A stretch of 53,350 nt of DNA from Acidobacteriota bacterium (GTDB lineage: Bacteria > Acidobacteriota > UBA6911 > RPQK01 > JAJDTT01). The notes under the pieces are model-generated. The model did no database searches. It worked only from the letters and a program-made list of their open reading frames with translations, and was not told the DNA's origin. Both the position numbers and the translations under genes were made by a program. This document shows, in pieces, positions 16,871-25,399 of this stretch (positions are counted from its first letter, which is position 1; each line of letters starts with the position of its first letter). The stretch lies in NCBI GenBank assembly GCA_028874215.1, contig JAPPLF010000069.1, forward strand, positions 1 to 53,350, in the 5' to 3' direction.

Positions 16871-17773
16871 ATGAAGCCGAATGACGCGCATTGCCATTTC
16901 TTCTCCCGGAACTTCGTCCGGACGCTGGCTGGAGAGAGAGGGATCCGGGGGGACGACCCCGTGGCCGATGCCTGCCGAATCCTGGCGTGGGACCCGCCCG
17001 GTTCCAACCGGGAGTTGGCTGACCGTTGGGTTGCGGAGCTGGATCGCCACCAGGTCGGCCGGGCGGCGATCATCGCAAGTGTCCCGGAAGATGAAGAGTC
17101 GGTGGCGGAAGCCTTGGACCGGCATCCCGGGCGCTTTGTCGGCTTCTTCATGGTGGATCCGACGCGGCCCGCGGCCGCAGACCGGACGGCTCGAGCGGTC
17201 ACGGAGCTGGGGCTCCGCTGCGCCTGCCTGTTTCCCGGAATGCACGGATACGAACTCTCGGACCCGCGGGTGATCGGCCTGGTCGAGCGGCTGGCCTCCG
17301 TGCCCGGCACCGCGTTGTTCATTCATTGCGGCGTGCTGACGGTCGGGGCCAGGAAGAAGCTGGGATTGCCGGCCCGGTTCGACCTCCGGTATTCGAATCC
17401 CTTGAACGTTCACCCGTTGGCTCTGGCCTATCCAGGTCTGCCGTTCATCCTCCCTCATTTCGGGGCCGGCATGTTCCGCGAGGCCCTCATGCTGGGAGAC
17501 CTCTGTCCCAATGTCCACCTGGACACGTCCAGCTCCAATTCCTGGATTCGATACTCGGGATTGACCCTGGAGCAGGTCTTCGCCCGCGCCCTCGAGATCC
17601 TGGGGCCGGACCGGATTCTGTTTGGAACCGACTCTTCGTTCTTTCCGCGGGGCTGGCAACGTCCGGTCTGGGAGCAGCAGTCGCGGATCTTGGAGCTTCT
17701 CGGTCTGGACCGGGACGATCGGCGCAAGATCCGGTCCGTCAATTTCGATCGGATCTTTCCTCCAGGAGCGTGA
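16871..17773 (+). CDS. Amidohydrolase-family metal-dependent hydrolase
   Basis: 300 residues of the amidohydrolase-2 (TIM-barrel) type. It begins MKPNDAHCHFF with the HxH metal motif, and later shows FIHCG, FILPHFGAGM and LFGTDSSFFPRGW, the His and Asp ligand strands typical of the family. The substrate cannot be read from sequence; related enzymes decarboxylate or hydrolyse aromatic and ring compounds. The start follows a GGGGAGAATC ribosome-binding stretch. Its 3' end overlaps the convergent cpYpsA-like gene by 35 bases. Confidence 0.85.
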   Translation: MKPNDAHCHFFSRNFVRTLAGERGIRGDDPVADACRILAWDPPGSNRELADRWVAELDRHQVGRAAIIASVPEDEESVAEALDRHPGRFVGFFMVDPTRPAAADRTARAVTELGLRCACLFPGMHGYELSDPRVIGLVERLASVPGTALFIHCGVLTVGARKKLGLPARFDLRYSNPLNVHPLALAYPGLPFILPHFGAGMFREALMLGDLCPNVHLDTSSSNSWIRYSGLTLEQVFARALEILGPDRILFGTDSSFFPRGWQRPVWEQQSRILELLGLDRDDRRKIRSVNFDRIFPPGA

Positions 17774-18215
17774 CCAGGAACGCCTTGGCCCGGTCGTAGA
17801 CGCCAGGGCTGGAGCTCTCCCTGGGACCCGCCACGTTCAGAATCCGGATCCGGTGCCGCCGGATCCAGCTCATGACCGGTGCGGTTCGGGGGTCCTGGTC
17901 CAGGTCCACCCGCCGGCAGGGCCGCCCCCGGCTTCGGGCCCGCTCCCAGGTGAGCCCCGTTCCACCGTCAACCTGAGTTCGGAAAAGGATGAGCGTCCCG
18001 TTCGAATCCCGAACATTCCAATCGGTTCTCTGGCCGTATCGCCGGAGGGGCGTCTCCCGGAGCGGATAGCGGTTATCGAGAGGACCGTCCTCGGCTCGGC
18101 GGCCCTTCGGGCACCATCCGCCGCAACCGAGCGATAGCTCCAGGGCCACGTCCAGCGCGGCCCGGTCGACTCCCGTCTGTCCTCCCGAGACGATTCGATT
18201 CGGTCGTCCTTCCAC
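17739..18215 (-). CDS. cpYpsA/MoCo-carrier-like SLOG protein
   Basis: 158 residues from a GTG. IVSGGQTGVDRAALD near the N-terminus is the Rossmann-like signature of the putative molybdenum-carrier family (PF12694, SLOG superfamily, nucleotide-binding). Later WNVRDSNGTLILF and TGLTWERA fit the same family. The frame stays open 35 codons further upstream, but that extension is not family-like and runs into the AT-rich region. Role unknown: members are proposed to bind molybdopterin cofactor or a nucleotide-derived ligand. It overlaps the amidohydrolase tail-to-tail. Confidence 0.78.
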   Translation of the reverse strand: MEGRPNRIVSGGQTGVDRAALDVALELSLGCGGWCPKGRRAEDGPLDNRYPLRETPLRRYGQRTDWNVRDSNGTLILFRTQVDGGTGLTWERARSRGRPCRRVDLDQDPRTAPVMSWIRRHRIRILNVAGPRESSSPGVYDRAKAFLVTLLEERSDRN

Positions 18216-18339
18216 GGTGCGCCTTTGCTCCAGGACACGGGGCCACGTACCGTACGCACGGATTGACGATGCCTGCCCCCGCCCGGCGATTTCGAATTCG
18301 CAATTTTTCGTGGACTCCATTTCGGGTGTCCGGAGGTGG

Positions 18340-18600
18340 AATTGTCAATTTTTGTCAGGGGTCCACGAAGAAAAATTCGGTTTTGAAAACAGCCAAATCG
18401 GTATAAATTCGTTTTATAAAGACGCTGCCGAAAAAACTTCGAGGGAGCTGTTTTTCGGGTGATTTCAAGAGTATGTGGACAAGGTGTGGATAAATTGTGG
18501 CTGTGGGGCCATAAGTGAAGTTGCAATTGTGGATAGGATTATGCTGCCGAAATCCACAAGAAAATGGCCCAATTTCCTGGTGAATTTTCTTGTTGCGCAG
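18340..18600. other. Candidate replication origin: DnaA boxes with AT-rich flank
   Basis: In this otherwise GC-rich DNA, 18340-18430 and 18560-18600 are AT-rich. Between them DnaA-type 9-mers cluster in 85 bases: TTGTCCACA (18474-18482, minus), perfect TTATCCACA (18485-18493, minus), CTATCCACA (18528-18536, minus) and a weaker AAATCCACA (18550-18558, plus). A cluster of boxes next to a possible unwinding region is what an oriC looks like. Against it, dnaA, dnaN and gyrB are absent nearby. The region has no gene. Confidence 0.5.
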
Positions 18601-18656
18601 ACCTGAGAAAGGCGTAGAATTTTCCTTGTCCCAAGGGGTAGACGCAAGTTGGCCCC

Positions 18657-18860
18657 GAGGCGGCGCCGGTCGCGGGTAGCCGATCCGGCTCCGGGATTTC
18701 GGTCCTGGAAAAGGGGAGGCGGCCAGTGGCGGGCGGGCGAGTTCCTCGCCGGTTTCGGCCGGTTGAGGGGTGAGCGCCGAAGAGGCCCGCCGGGTCTGCC
18801 GGAGTCTTCGGGCGAGGGCGGCGAAGGCGGGTGTTCAGACGCTGCTATCGGGGGTGCGGC
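18657..18860 (+). ncRNA. Structured non-coding region before lysC, partly lysine-riboswitch-like
   Basis: No plausible gene covers 18600-19221. Within it, 18678-18689 can pair with 18748-18760, a GGCGAG-TTC-CTCGCC hairpin forms at about 18736-18750, and GGCGC near 18660-18665 can pair with GCGCC at 18774-18778. The closing strand GGTTGAGGGGTGAGCGCCGA at 18761-18780, continuing AG, resembles the conserved GGCTGAAAGG-GAG-CGCCGAAG core strand of lysine riboswitches. The downstream CTGG and CTGTCA elements of that class are not found. Position upstream of lysC-dap would fit. Low confidence. Confidence 0.25.
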
Positions 18861-19221
18861 TCCAGGGCGGCAGGTCGCTTCGATATTGAGGTCAGCCGGT
18901 GTTACCGGGGGACCATCAAAGAAGGACGGCCCCCTTGGAGAGGAGTGGAAGTCGCCAGGGGCAAGGGCAGGTTCCTTCGGGGGCTTGGTTGAACGCGGCG
19001 GCGGATGCTCCACTTGGGGGCGCGGAAACTGGCCCCACTCGGGTCGGAGTAGCGCGCCTTTCGAGGCAGTGCAGCTTGCGAATATCACTTGGGACACTTT
19101 TTTTTGCCTTCCGAGTGCTCGTTCCCTTCTTTCCCTGACGATTCCCACGCAGTCTTCGTTGGTTCTCCCGTGAGGGATTCGGGGTATATTACGGATTCTT
19201 GAAATTGCGTGAGATGAAGGC

Positions 19222-20604
19222 GTGATCGTACTCAAATTCGGTGGGACCTCAGTTCAGGACACGGACGCGGTGACGCGAGCCGTCCAGGTCATTCGCCGCC
19301 AACTGCCCCGGGGCGAGGTCGTGGTCTTGTCCGCCATGGGGAAGACCACCAACGGACTGCTGGAGATGGCTCGAAGTGCCTCGTCCGGGGATATCGACAG
19401 GGCCTGGTCGATACGGGACGGCCTGAGGGACCTGCACCTGGGGGTGGCTCGCGAGCTCCTTTCGGGCCGCCGCTGGAAGAGTGTGGAAGGGTCGCTGTCC
19501 GGGCTTTTCCAGGAGATGACCGACATCGTCCAGGGACTCTATCTGCTGGGCGAGACCAGTCCCCGGAGCATGGACCGTGTCGCCTCTTTCGGCGAACGTT
19601 TGAGCACGCTGATTTTCTCCGAAGTGTTGCGGGAGAATGGAATTTCCGCCGAGCTGGTGGACTCGCGGGATCTGATCCGGACCGACGGCCAATTCACCAG
19701 GGCTTCCGTTTTGCAGGAACTCACCCGGAGTTGCGTCCGGCAACAGCTTCTGCCCCGGTTGCGGGAGGGCAAGGTGATCGTCGCGCCGGGATTCATCGGC
19801 TCCACGGTCGATGGGGTCACGACCACCATCGGGCGGGGAGGGTCCGATTACACGGCCTCCCTGATCGGCGCCGCGCTGGATGCGGAAGATATCCAGATCT
19901 GGACCGACGTTCCGGGCGTCCTCACCGCCGACCCCCGAATCGTTCCGGACGTCTACAAGATTCGGGCCATCTCCTTCGCGGAAGCAGCCGAGCTGGCCTA
20001 TTTCGGGGCCAAGGTGCTCCATCCCAGCACGCTGGTGCCGGCCATCGACCGGGACATCCCCGTGCATGTCTGCAACTCCAGGCAGATCGACCAGTCGGGA
20101 ACCTTCATTTCCGCGGCCCCCGTCTCCTCTTCCAGTCCCATCAAGTCCATCGCCTGCAAACGGGGCATCACCATCGTCAACATCCTGTCCACCCAGATGC
20201 TGCTCTCCTATGGCTTCCTGCGCCGGATCTTCGAGGTGTTCGAGGCCCACGAAACGGTGGTGGACGTGGTGGCCACATCCGAGGTCAACGTCTCCCTGAC
20301 CGTCGATTCCTCTCAGGAACTGGAGGCGATCTGCAGCGACCTGGCGGAGTTCGGCGAGGTCCGGGTCGCGCCCGACACGGCCATCATCTGCACCGTGGGA
20401 GAAGAGGTGAAGGAGACCCCCGGGATTGCGGCCCGGATCTTCGGGGCTCTGGAAGGGATCAACGTGCAGATGATCTCCCAGGGAGCGTCGCGCATCAACA
20501 TGACATTTCTGGTTGCGGAGGAGACAATGGAGGAGGCCGTCCGGCTGCTCCACGACGAGTTCTTCCGACAGCCGGACCCGGAGTTGTTCGAGCCCGTACG
20601 GTAA
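19222..20604 (+). CDS. lysC: Aspartate kinase
   Basis: Phosphorylates aspartate, the entry step to lysine, threonine and methionine. It begins with KFGGTSV, has the GRGGSDYTA stretch near residue 200, then two C-terminal ACT domains for amino-acid feedback. 460 residues is a monofunctional class III-like length. The start is a GTG with AGATGAAGG upstream. First gene of a rightward lysC-dapB-dapA-dapD cluster; the preceding 1 kb is non-coding. Confidence 0.95.
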   Translation: MIVLKFGGTSVQDTDAVTRAVQVIRRQLPRGEVVVLSAMGKTTNGLLEMARSASSGDIDRAWSIRDGLRDLHLGVARELLSGRRWKSVEGSLSGLFQEMTDIVQGLYLLGETSPRSMDRVASFGERLSTLIFSEVLRENGISAELVDSRDLIRTDGQFTRASVLQELTRSCVRQQLLPRLREGKVIVAPGFIGSTVDGVTTTIGRGGSDYTASLIGAALDAEDIQIWTDVPGVLTADPRIVPDVYKIRAISFAEAAELAYFGAKVLHPSTLVPAIDRDIPVHVCNSRQIDQSGTFISAAPVSSSSPIKSIACKRGITIVNILSTQMLLSYGFLRRIFEVFEAHETVVDVVATSEVNVSLTVDSSQELEAICSDLAEFGEVRVAPDTAIICTVGEEVKETPGIAARIFGALEGINVQMISQGASRINMTFLVAEETMEEAVRLLHDEFFRQPDPELFEPVR

Positions 20605-20659
20605 AAACGGTTCGCGGTTCCGGGGCCCTTTGCCGTTAGAGAAGATGTCCGGGGTGGAC

Positions 20660-21358
20660 ATGAACATCACGTTGATCGGCTACGGAAAGATGGGAAGGGC
20701 GGTGGAGGCGGCCGCCCGGGAGGCGGGCGACGAGGTCGTCTACTGGATGGACATCGACGAGAATCCGTTGGAGGCGGGTTTCTCAGGCGATTGGATCGCC
20801 CGAACCGATGTCCTCATGGACTTCTCGACTCCGCACATCGTTCCCATGAACGTGGCGAATGCGGTCCGTAGCGGAATTCCCATCGTTGTGGGCACGACCG
20901 GCTGGTATGACCAGATCGATAAAGTCCGGGACACGGTGGTCCAGGGCGGCGGCGCCTGTGTCTGGGCGGGCAACTTCAGCCTCGGAGTGCAGATCTTCTT
21001 TCAACTGACCCGCCGCGCCGGCGAGATGTTCTCCAGGTTCGAGGAATACGATCCCTACCTGGTGGAGACCCATCACGTCCAGAAGCTGGACGCGCCGTCC
21101 GGCACCGCCATCACCATGGAAAAGATCCTGGGCGAGTGTTACGGCCGTCCGGTGAACGCCGTCAGCGTCCGGGCGGGATTTTTCCCCGGGATCCACGTCG
21201 CCGGGTTCGACTCGGCGGTGGATACCATCAAGCTGGAGCACCAGGCGCGCAGCCGCGACGGTTTCGCCCGGGGCGCTCTGTTCGCCGGCCGGTGGATCCA
21301 GGGCAAGCAGGGCTTCCATGCTTTCGAGGATGCCGTTTTCGGAGAGCAAAATGATTGA
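20660..21358 (+). CDS. dapB: 4-hydroxy-tetrahydrodipicolinate reductase
   Basis: 232 residues, short for DapB (240-270). GYGKMG at 6-11 of the Rossmann fold binds NAD(P)H; VGTTGWY and the signature ETHHVQKLDAPSGTA follow, with the catalytic His pair and Lys. It reduces the DapA product to tetrahydrodipicolinate. ATG at 20660 is preferred over an in-frame ATG at 20645. dapA begins inside its last 8 bases. Confidence 0.93.
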   Translation: MNITLIGYGKMGRAVEAAAREAGDEVVYWMDIDENPLEAGFSGDWIARTDVLMDFSTPHIVPMNVANAVRSGIPIVVGTTGWYDQIDKVRDTVVQGGGACVWAGNFSLGVQIFFQLTRRAGEMFSRFEEYDPYLVETHHVQKLDAPSGTAITMEKILGECYGRPVNAVSVRAGFFPGIHVAGFDSAVDTIKLEHQARSRDGFARGALFAGRWIQGKQGFHAFEDAVFGEQND

Positions 21359-22247
21359 ACTGAAAGGCTGTGGAACCGCCCTGGTCACCCCCTTCACATC
21401 TCATCGTGATGTGGATGTGGACGCGTACCGCAAGTTGGTGGAGTGGCAGATCGAGTCGGGAATCGACTTTCTGGTGCCCTGCGGGACCACCGGCGAGAGC
21501 GTCACCCTGACTGAGGAGGAGTATGCATATGTCATTCAGGTCTGCGTGGAGACGGCGTCGGGAGCGGTTCCGGTGGTGGCCGGAGCGGGGACCAACGATA
21601 CCCGTTATGCTCGCCAACTGGCGTATGGCGCTCAGGAAGACGGCGCGGACGCCATCCTCTCGGTGACTCCCTATTACAACAAGCCGACCCCCGAGGGAAT
21701 TTTCCGCCATTTTTCCGAAATCGTCCGTGACTTGGACGTCCCCTTGGTGTTCTACAACGTCCCGGGGCGGACCGGCACCAACATTCCGGTGGATACCCAG
21801 CTCCGCCTGGCCGGAGTGGACGACATCGTGGGGGTCAAGGAGGCCAGCGGGAACCTGGATCAGATCATGGACCTGCTGAGGCGAAGGCCCGACGGGTTCC
21901 TGGTCTTTTCGGGTGATGACAGCCTGGCCTTTCCCATGGCCTGCCTGGGCGCGGAAGGGGTCATCTCCGTGGCCAGCAACGTGATCCCGGCGGAGATGTC
22001 CCGAATGATGGCCCTGGTCCGGGAAGGGGAACTGGCCGAGGCGCGCGCCCTGCACCACCGCTATCTCAATCTCATGAACCTCAATTTTGTGGAGTCCAAC
22101 CCCATCCCGGTCAAATACGCCCTGGCGCGGATGGGCCGCCTGACCGAATCCTACCGATTGCCCCTCTGCCCCATGGCCGCGGGGAACAAGGAGAAGATGG
22201 ACCGGGAGCTGGACCGCCTCGAGTTGTGCCATGTCGCAAGCCATTGA
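21351..22247 (+). CDS. dapA: 4-hydroxy-tetrahydrodipicolinate synthase
   Basis: Condenses pyruvate with aspartate semialdehyde. 298 residues of TIM barrel. It has GTALVTPF near the N-terminus, PCGTTGES around 45, the YYNKPT stretch, FYNVPGRTG with the catalytic Tyr, and VKEASGN with the Schiff-base Lys. The order dapB-dapA with an 8-base overlap and dapA-dapD with a 17-base overlap shows tight operon coupling. Confidence 0.96.
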   Translation: MIELKGCGTALVTPFTSHRDVDVDAYRKLVEWQIESGIDFLVPCGTTGESVTLTEEEYAYVIQVCVETASGAVPVVAGAGTNDTRYARQLAYGAQEDGADAILSVTPYYNKPTPEGIFRHFSEIVRDLDVPLVFYNVPGRTGTNIPVDTQLRLAGVDDIVGVKEASGNLDQIMDLLRRRPDGFLVFSGDDSLAFPMACLGAEGVISVASNVIPAEMSRMMALVREGELAEARALHHRYLNLMNLNFVESNPIPVKYALARMGRLTESYRLPLCPMAAGNKEKMDRELDRLELCHVASH

Positions 22248-23049
22248 GCGCCTTTTCGAAGCTGAAGAATTCACTCCCCAGGATCGAGTTGCCCTGGACG
22301 CCTTTCTGGACGACCTGGATGCGGGACGGGTCCGGGCGGCCGAGAAGGTGGACGGAGAATGGAGAGTCAACGGCTGGGTCAAGAAGGGAATACTCGCCGG
22401 GTTCCGGATGGGGGTTCTCAGCGACGTCTCCATCAACGACGGGTTTCGTTACTTCGACAAGGACACGTTTCCCCTGAAGCGGTTCTCGCTTGACTCGGGT
22501 GTGCGCATCGTGCCGGGAGGGTCGTCGATCCGCCGCGGTTGCCATGTGGCGGCGGGGGTGACCTGCATGCCTCCCATGTACATCAACGCCGGCGCCTACG
22601 TGGACGAGGGGACCATGGTCGATTCCCATGCGCTGGTCGGATCTTGCGCCCAGATCGGGAAGCGGGTCCATCTGAGCGCCGGATGCCAGATCGGCGGCGT
22701 GCTGGAGCCGGTGGGCGCGCTGCCGGTGATCGTGGAGGACGACGCCCTGGTGGGTGGCAACACCGGCGTCTACGAGGGGACCATCGTCGGGCGGGAGTCG
22801 GTCCTGGCCGCGGGAGTCATACTGACGGGCTCGACGCCGGTCTACGATCTGGTGCAAGAGACGGTCTACCGGTCCGCGCCGGGTGCTCCTCTCAAGATTC
22901 CATCCGGAGCCGTGGTGGTGCCTGGATCGCGACCCGTCCGCGAAGGCTTCGGGAGGCAACACGGCCTGTCCCTGTATGCTCCGGTGATCGTCAAGTACCG
23001 GGATTTGAAGACCGAGGGGTCGGTCCAACTCGAAGACCTGCTTCGTTAG
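22231..23049 (+). CDS. dapD: Tetrahydrodipicolinate N-succinyltransferase
   Basis: 272 residues, the usual DapD length. A left-handed beta-helix of hexapeptide repeats runs through the middle ([39 protein letters not shown]), and [14 protein letters not shown] precedes it. It uses succinyl-CoA, so this lineage makes diaminopimelate by the succinylase route. It overlaps dapA by 17 bases and is followed by a probable partner aminotransferase. Confidence 0.95.
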   Translation: MSQAIERLFEAEEFTPQDRVALDAFLDDLDAGRVRAAEKVDGEWRVNGWVKKGILAGFRMGVLSDVSINDGFRYFDKDTFPLKRFSLDSGVRIVPGGSSIRRGCHVAAGVTCMPPMYINAGAYVDEGTMVDSHALVGSCAQIGKRVHLSAGCQIGGVLEPVGALPVIVEDDALVGGNTGVYEGTIVGRESVLAAGVILTGSTPVYDLVQETVYRSAPGAPLKIPSGAVVVPGSRPVREGFGRQHGLSLYAPVIVKYRDLKTEGSVQLEDLLR

Positions 23050-23096
23050 CCCGTGGCGAGAGTCGACGCGGTCCGCCGCCTTCGCGCCGCTTCCTT

Positions 23097-24236
23097 ATGA
23101 GTCCCAGATTCGCCCAACGCCTGGACGGCATTGAGATCTCGATGATCCGCCAGATCATGTCCCGGGCCGCGGGCTGCGTGAACCTGGGACTGGGGGAGCC
23201 GGAGTTTCCGGATCCTCCACGGGTCCGGCAGCAGGCGCGCCGGGTGTTGGAAGGTGGACGGATCGGCTACTCTCCCAACGCCGGGGTCCCCGAGCTTTGC
23301 CGGCGGGTCCACGAGTACCACGGTGGCCGCGACGGTCATACGGTCTGCGTGACCAACGGGAGCCAGGAGGCCCTGTTTGACGTGGTGTTCGCCCTGGCGG
23401 GGCCGGGGGACGAGGTGCTGGTTCCCAATCCGGGATACGTCACCTACCCCACGGCGGTCCGTTTGGCCGGAGCCACGCCGGTCCCTTACCCCTTGCGGTC
23501 CCGCGACGGATTCCGTTTGGATCTGGAAGAGCTTGAGGCCCTGGTCTCACCTCGAACCCGGGCATTGATACTCAACACGCCTTCCAATCCCACGGGCCGG
23601 AGCCTCACATTGGAACAACTCCAGGGTGCGGCGCGTCTGGCCGAAGAGAACGATCTGGTGCTCGTCAGCGACGAGATCTACCGGGAGACCTACCACGGAT
23701 CGCCGCCGCCGTCGGTTCTGGATGCGACGGATGCCGCCGTCGTCATCTGCGGGTTCTCCAAGGCAGCCGCCATGACCGGATGGCGCCTGGGCTGGGCATG
23801 CGGACCCCAGGCCATCATCGACAAGGTGACCGTGCTCCACCAGAACACCTCCATCTGTGCGTCCACGTTGACCCAGAGAGCGGCTCTGGCGTTGTTCACG
23901 CTGGAGGGCAGGGACGAGATCGAGCGGATGCGCCAACGAATGGCGCGAAATTGCCGATTCACCTGCCGTTGGCTCGACCGGCGGATGGAACAGGCTTTCG
24001 TTCCGCCCGACGGGGCCTTCTACGTCATGGTCTCGGTTGAGGAAACGGGTCTCGACAGCCTCTCGGCGAGTCTGGAGCTGCTCCGGGACAGGGTGGCCAC
24101 GATTCCCGGCGCCGCCTTCGGGTCCGAGGGAGAAGGTTACCTGAGGCTTTCGTTCGCCTGTCGGCCCGAATCGCTCAAGAAAGGGCTCCGGCGGTTCGAA
24201 ACGGGAATCAACCGGCTCGTGCAGAATCGGACCTGA
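23097..24236 (+). CDS. PLP aminotransferase class I/II, probable succinyl-DAP aminotransferase
   Basis: 379 residues, fold-type I. LGLGEPEFPDPP (29-40), NTPSNPTG (160-167), the Asp of SDEIY, and GFSKAAAMTGWRLGW with PLP lysine Lys222 are clear. Position directly after dapD suggests the DapC step (N-succinyl-2-amino-6-ketopimelate to succinyl-DAP), but family members act on many substrates, so this is an inference from context. Start at the first ATG after the dapD stop. Confidence 0.87.
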   Translation: MSPRFAQRLDGIEISMIRQIMSRAAGCVNLGLGEPEFPDPPRVRQQARRVLEGGRIGYSPNAGVPELCRRVHEYHGGRDGHTVCVTNGSQEALFDVVFALAGPGDEVLVPNPGYVTYPTAVRLAGATPVPYPLRSRDGFRLDLEELEALVSPRTRALILNTPSNPTGRSLTLEQLQGAARLAEENDLVLVSDEIYRETYHGSPPPSVLDATDAAVVICGFSKAAAMTGWRLGWACGPQAIIDKVTVLHQNTSICASTLTQRAALALFTLEGRDEIERMRQRMARNCRFTCRWLDRRMEQAFVPPDGAFYVMVSVEETGLDSLSASLELLRDRVATIPGAAFGSEGEGYLRLSFACRPESLKKGLRRFETGINRLVQNRT

Positions 24237-24249
24237 CGCAGGTGGTCGG

Positions 24250-25053
24250 ATGGCGTTTCCACCCATCATCACCTTCAGCAGCGATTTCGGGAGCAGTGGT
24301 CCGTACGTCGGCGCGGTCAAGGGCGCCATCCTGAAGATCTGCCCCCGAGCCCGAATCGTGGACATCAGCCACGAGATCTCCTCTCACAACATTCTCGAGG
24401 CCGCGTTCAATCTGGCTTGCAGTTATTCCTACTTTCCGGCCGGGACCATTCACCTGGCAGTGGTGGACCCGGGCGTAGGGTCCGAGCGGCGAGGCATCGT
24501 GGTCGCCACCGACCGGTACCGCTTCGTGGGTCCGGACAACGGCCTCTTCACGCTGGTCTACCGGCGGGAGAAGGTGAAACAGGTCGTCTCCATCGAGTCG
24601 GAACGGCATTGCCGGGAGACGGTGTCGGCCACCTTCCACGGCCGGGACGTCTTCGGCCCCGCCGCGGCCTGGCTGGCCTGCGGTACGGAGCCGGAGCAAC
24701 TGGGACCGGAGATCATGGATTGGCAAGAACTGCCGCTCACCCTGCTGCAACGGGAGGAGCCCGGCCGAATCGGCGGAGTGGTCCTGCAGGTCGACCGGTT
24801 CGGGAACGTCATCACCAGCGTCCACGATCGCGAGCTTCGGGACCTCCTGGGCTACGAGCCGGTGTTGGTGGAGTTTTGGGCTGGAGGCCGAAGAATCAGC
24901 CGGCGTTGCCGCACCTACGCCGAGGCGCCGGAGGGAGAGCTCGTCTACCTGAAGGGGAGCAGCGGGTACTACGAGATCGCGATCTCGGAGGGGTCGGCAG
25001 CCCGGGTTCTGGGGCTGAAGGTGGGAGGCCGGGTCCAGATCAGGGTTCGCTAG
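24250..25053 (+). CDS. SAM hydroxide adenosyltransferase (DUF62 family)
   Basis: 267 residues of the fluorinase/chlorinase/DUF62 fold. ITFSSDFGSSGPYVGAVKG at the N-terminus, VVDPGVGSERRG, VGPDNGLF and the C-terminal YLKGSSGYYEIAISEG stretch are all typical. Members of this branch use water to split SAM to adenosine and methionine. Lacking the halide-specific loop information I can see, the hydrolase reading is safer than halogenase. Its tail overlaps the convergent IscU-like gene by 14 bases. Confidence 0.88.
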   Translation: MAFPPIITFSSDFGSSGPYVGAVKGAILKICPRARIVDISHEISSHNILEAAFNLACSYSYFPAGTIHLAVVDPGVGSERRGIVVATDRYRFVGPDNGLFTLVYRREKVKQVVSIESERHCRETVSATFHGRDVFGPAAAWLACGTEPEQLGPEIMDWQELPLTLLQREEPGRIGGVVLQVDRFGNVITSVHDRELRDLLGYEPVLVEFWAGGRRISRRCRTYAEAPEGELVYLKGSSGYYEIAISEGSAARVLGLKVGGRVQIRVR

Positions 25054-25399
25054 ACTGCAATGCTTTGCGAAGGGCGTCCGCAGCCAGGTCCGCGGCGTGC
25101 AGCTTGTGGGAAGGCAACCCTCCCAAGTAGTTCAGGATCGATTCGGCCGTGATTTCCCGGCACTCCCCACTCCGGAGATTCCGGCACATTTGGGTGACCG
25201 CCGCCGAGGCGGCGATTGCGGCCGGGCATCCATAGGTCTCGAAGCGGCTGTCCACCACGACGTCCTGGTTCAGCTTCAGGTAGAGATGGGTGATGTCGCC
25301 GCAGACCGGGTTTTCGGCTCGGGCCGTATGGGTGGCGCCGGCGAGACTTCCCCGGTTGGGGAGTTCACGAATGAGCTCTCTGGCCTTCTCGCTGTACAC
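25040..25399 (-). CDS. IscU/NifU-like Fe-S scaffold lacking the third cysteine
   Basis: 119 residues of IscU/NifU N-terminal type. Cys33 with Asp35 (NPVCGD) and Cys58 (YGCPAA) are present, but at the usual third ligand, where KxHC is expected, the sequence is KLHAAD: His101 is kept and the Cys is Ala. The gene overlaps the cysteine desulfurase gene upstream by 35 bases, so it is surely co-produced with it. It may still hold a cluster with three ligands, or act as a sulfur/iron relay. Confidence 0.82.
   Translation of the reverse strand: MYSEKARELIRELPNRGSLAGATHTARAENPVCGDITHLYLKLNQDVVVDSRFETYGCPAAIAASAAVTQMCRNLRSGECREITAESILNYLGGLPSHKLHAADLAADALRKALQSSEP

Noticed and set aside
18600-19100. 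RNase P RNA, tmRNA or SRP RNA in the lysC leader
   Set aside because: The universal sequence blocks of these RNAs (for example GAGGAAAGTCC of RNase P) were looked for on both strands and not found.
18649-19173. 174-residue open frame in the lysC leader, and a longer one on the opposite strand
   Set aside because: Both are Gly/Arg/Pro-rich low-complexity frames without a ribosome-binding site or homology; the region folds better as RNA.
19249-20670. 473-residue open frame opposite lysC
   Set aside because: Shadow of lysC; composition rich in G, H, D and R without motifs.
24250-25053. Fluorinase or chlorinase activity for the DUF62 protein
   Set aside because: The neighbourhood has no halometabolite genes and the sequence fits the common hydroxide-transferring branch.
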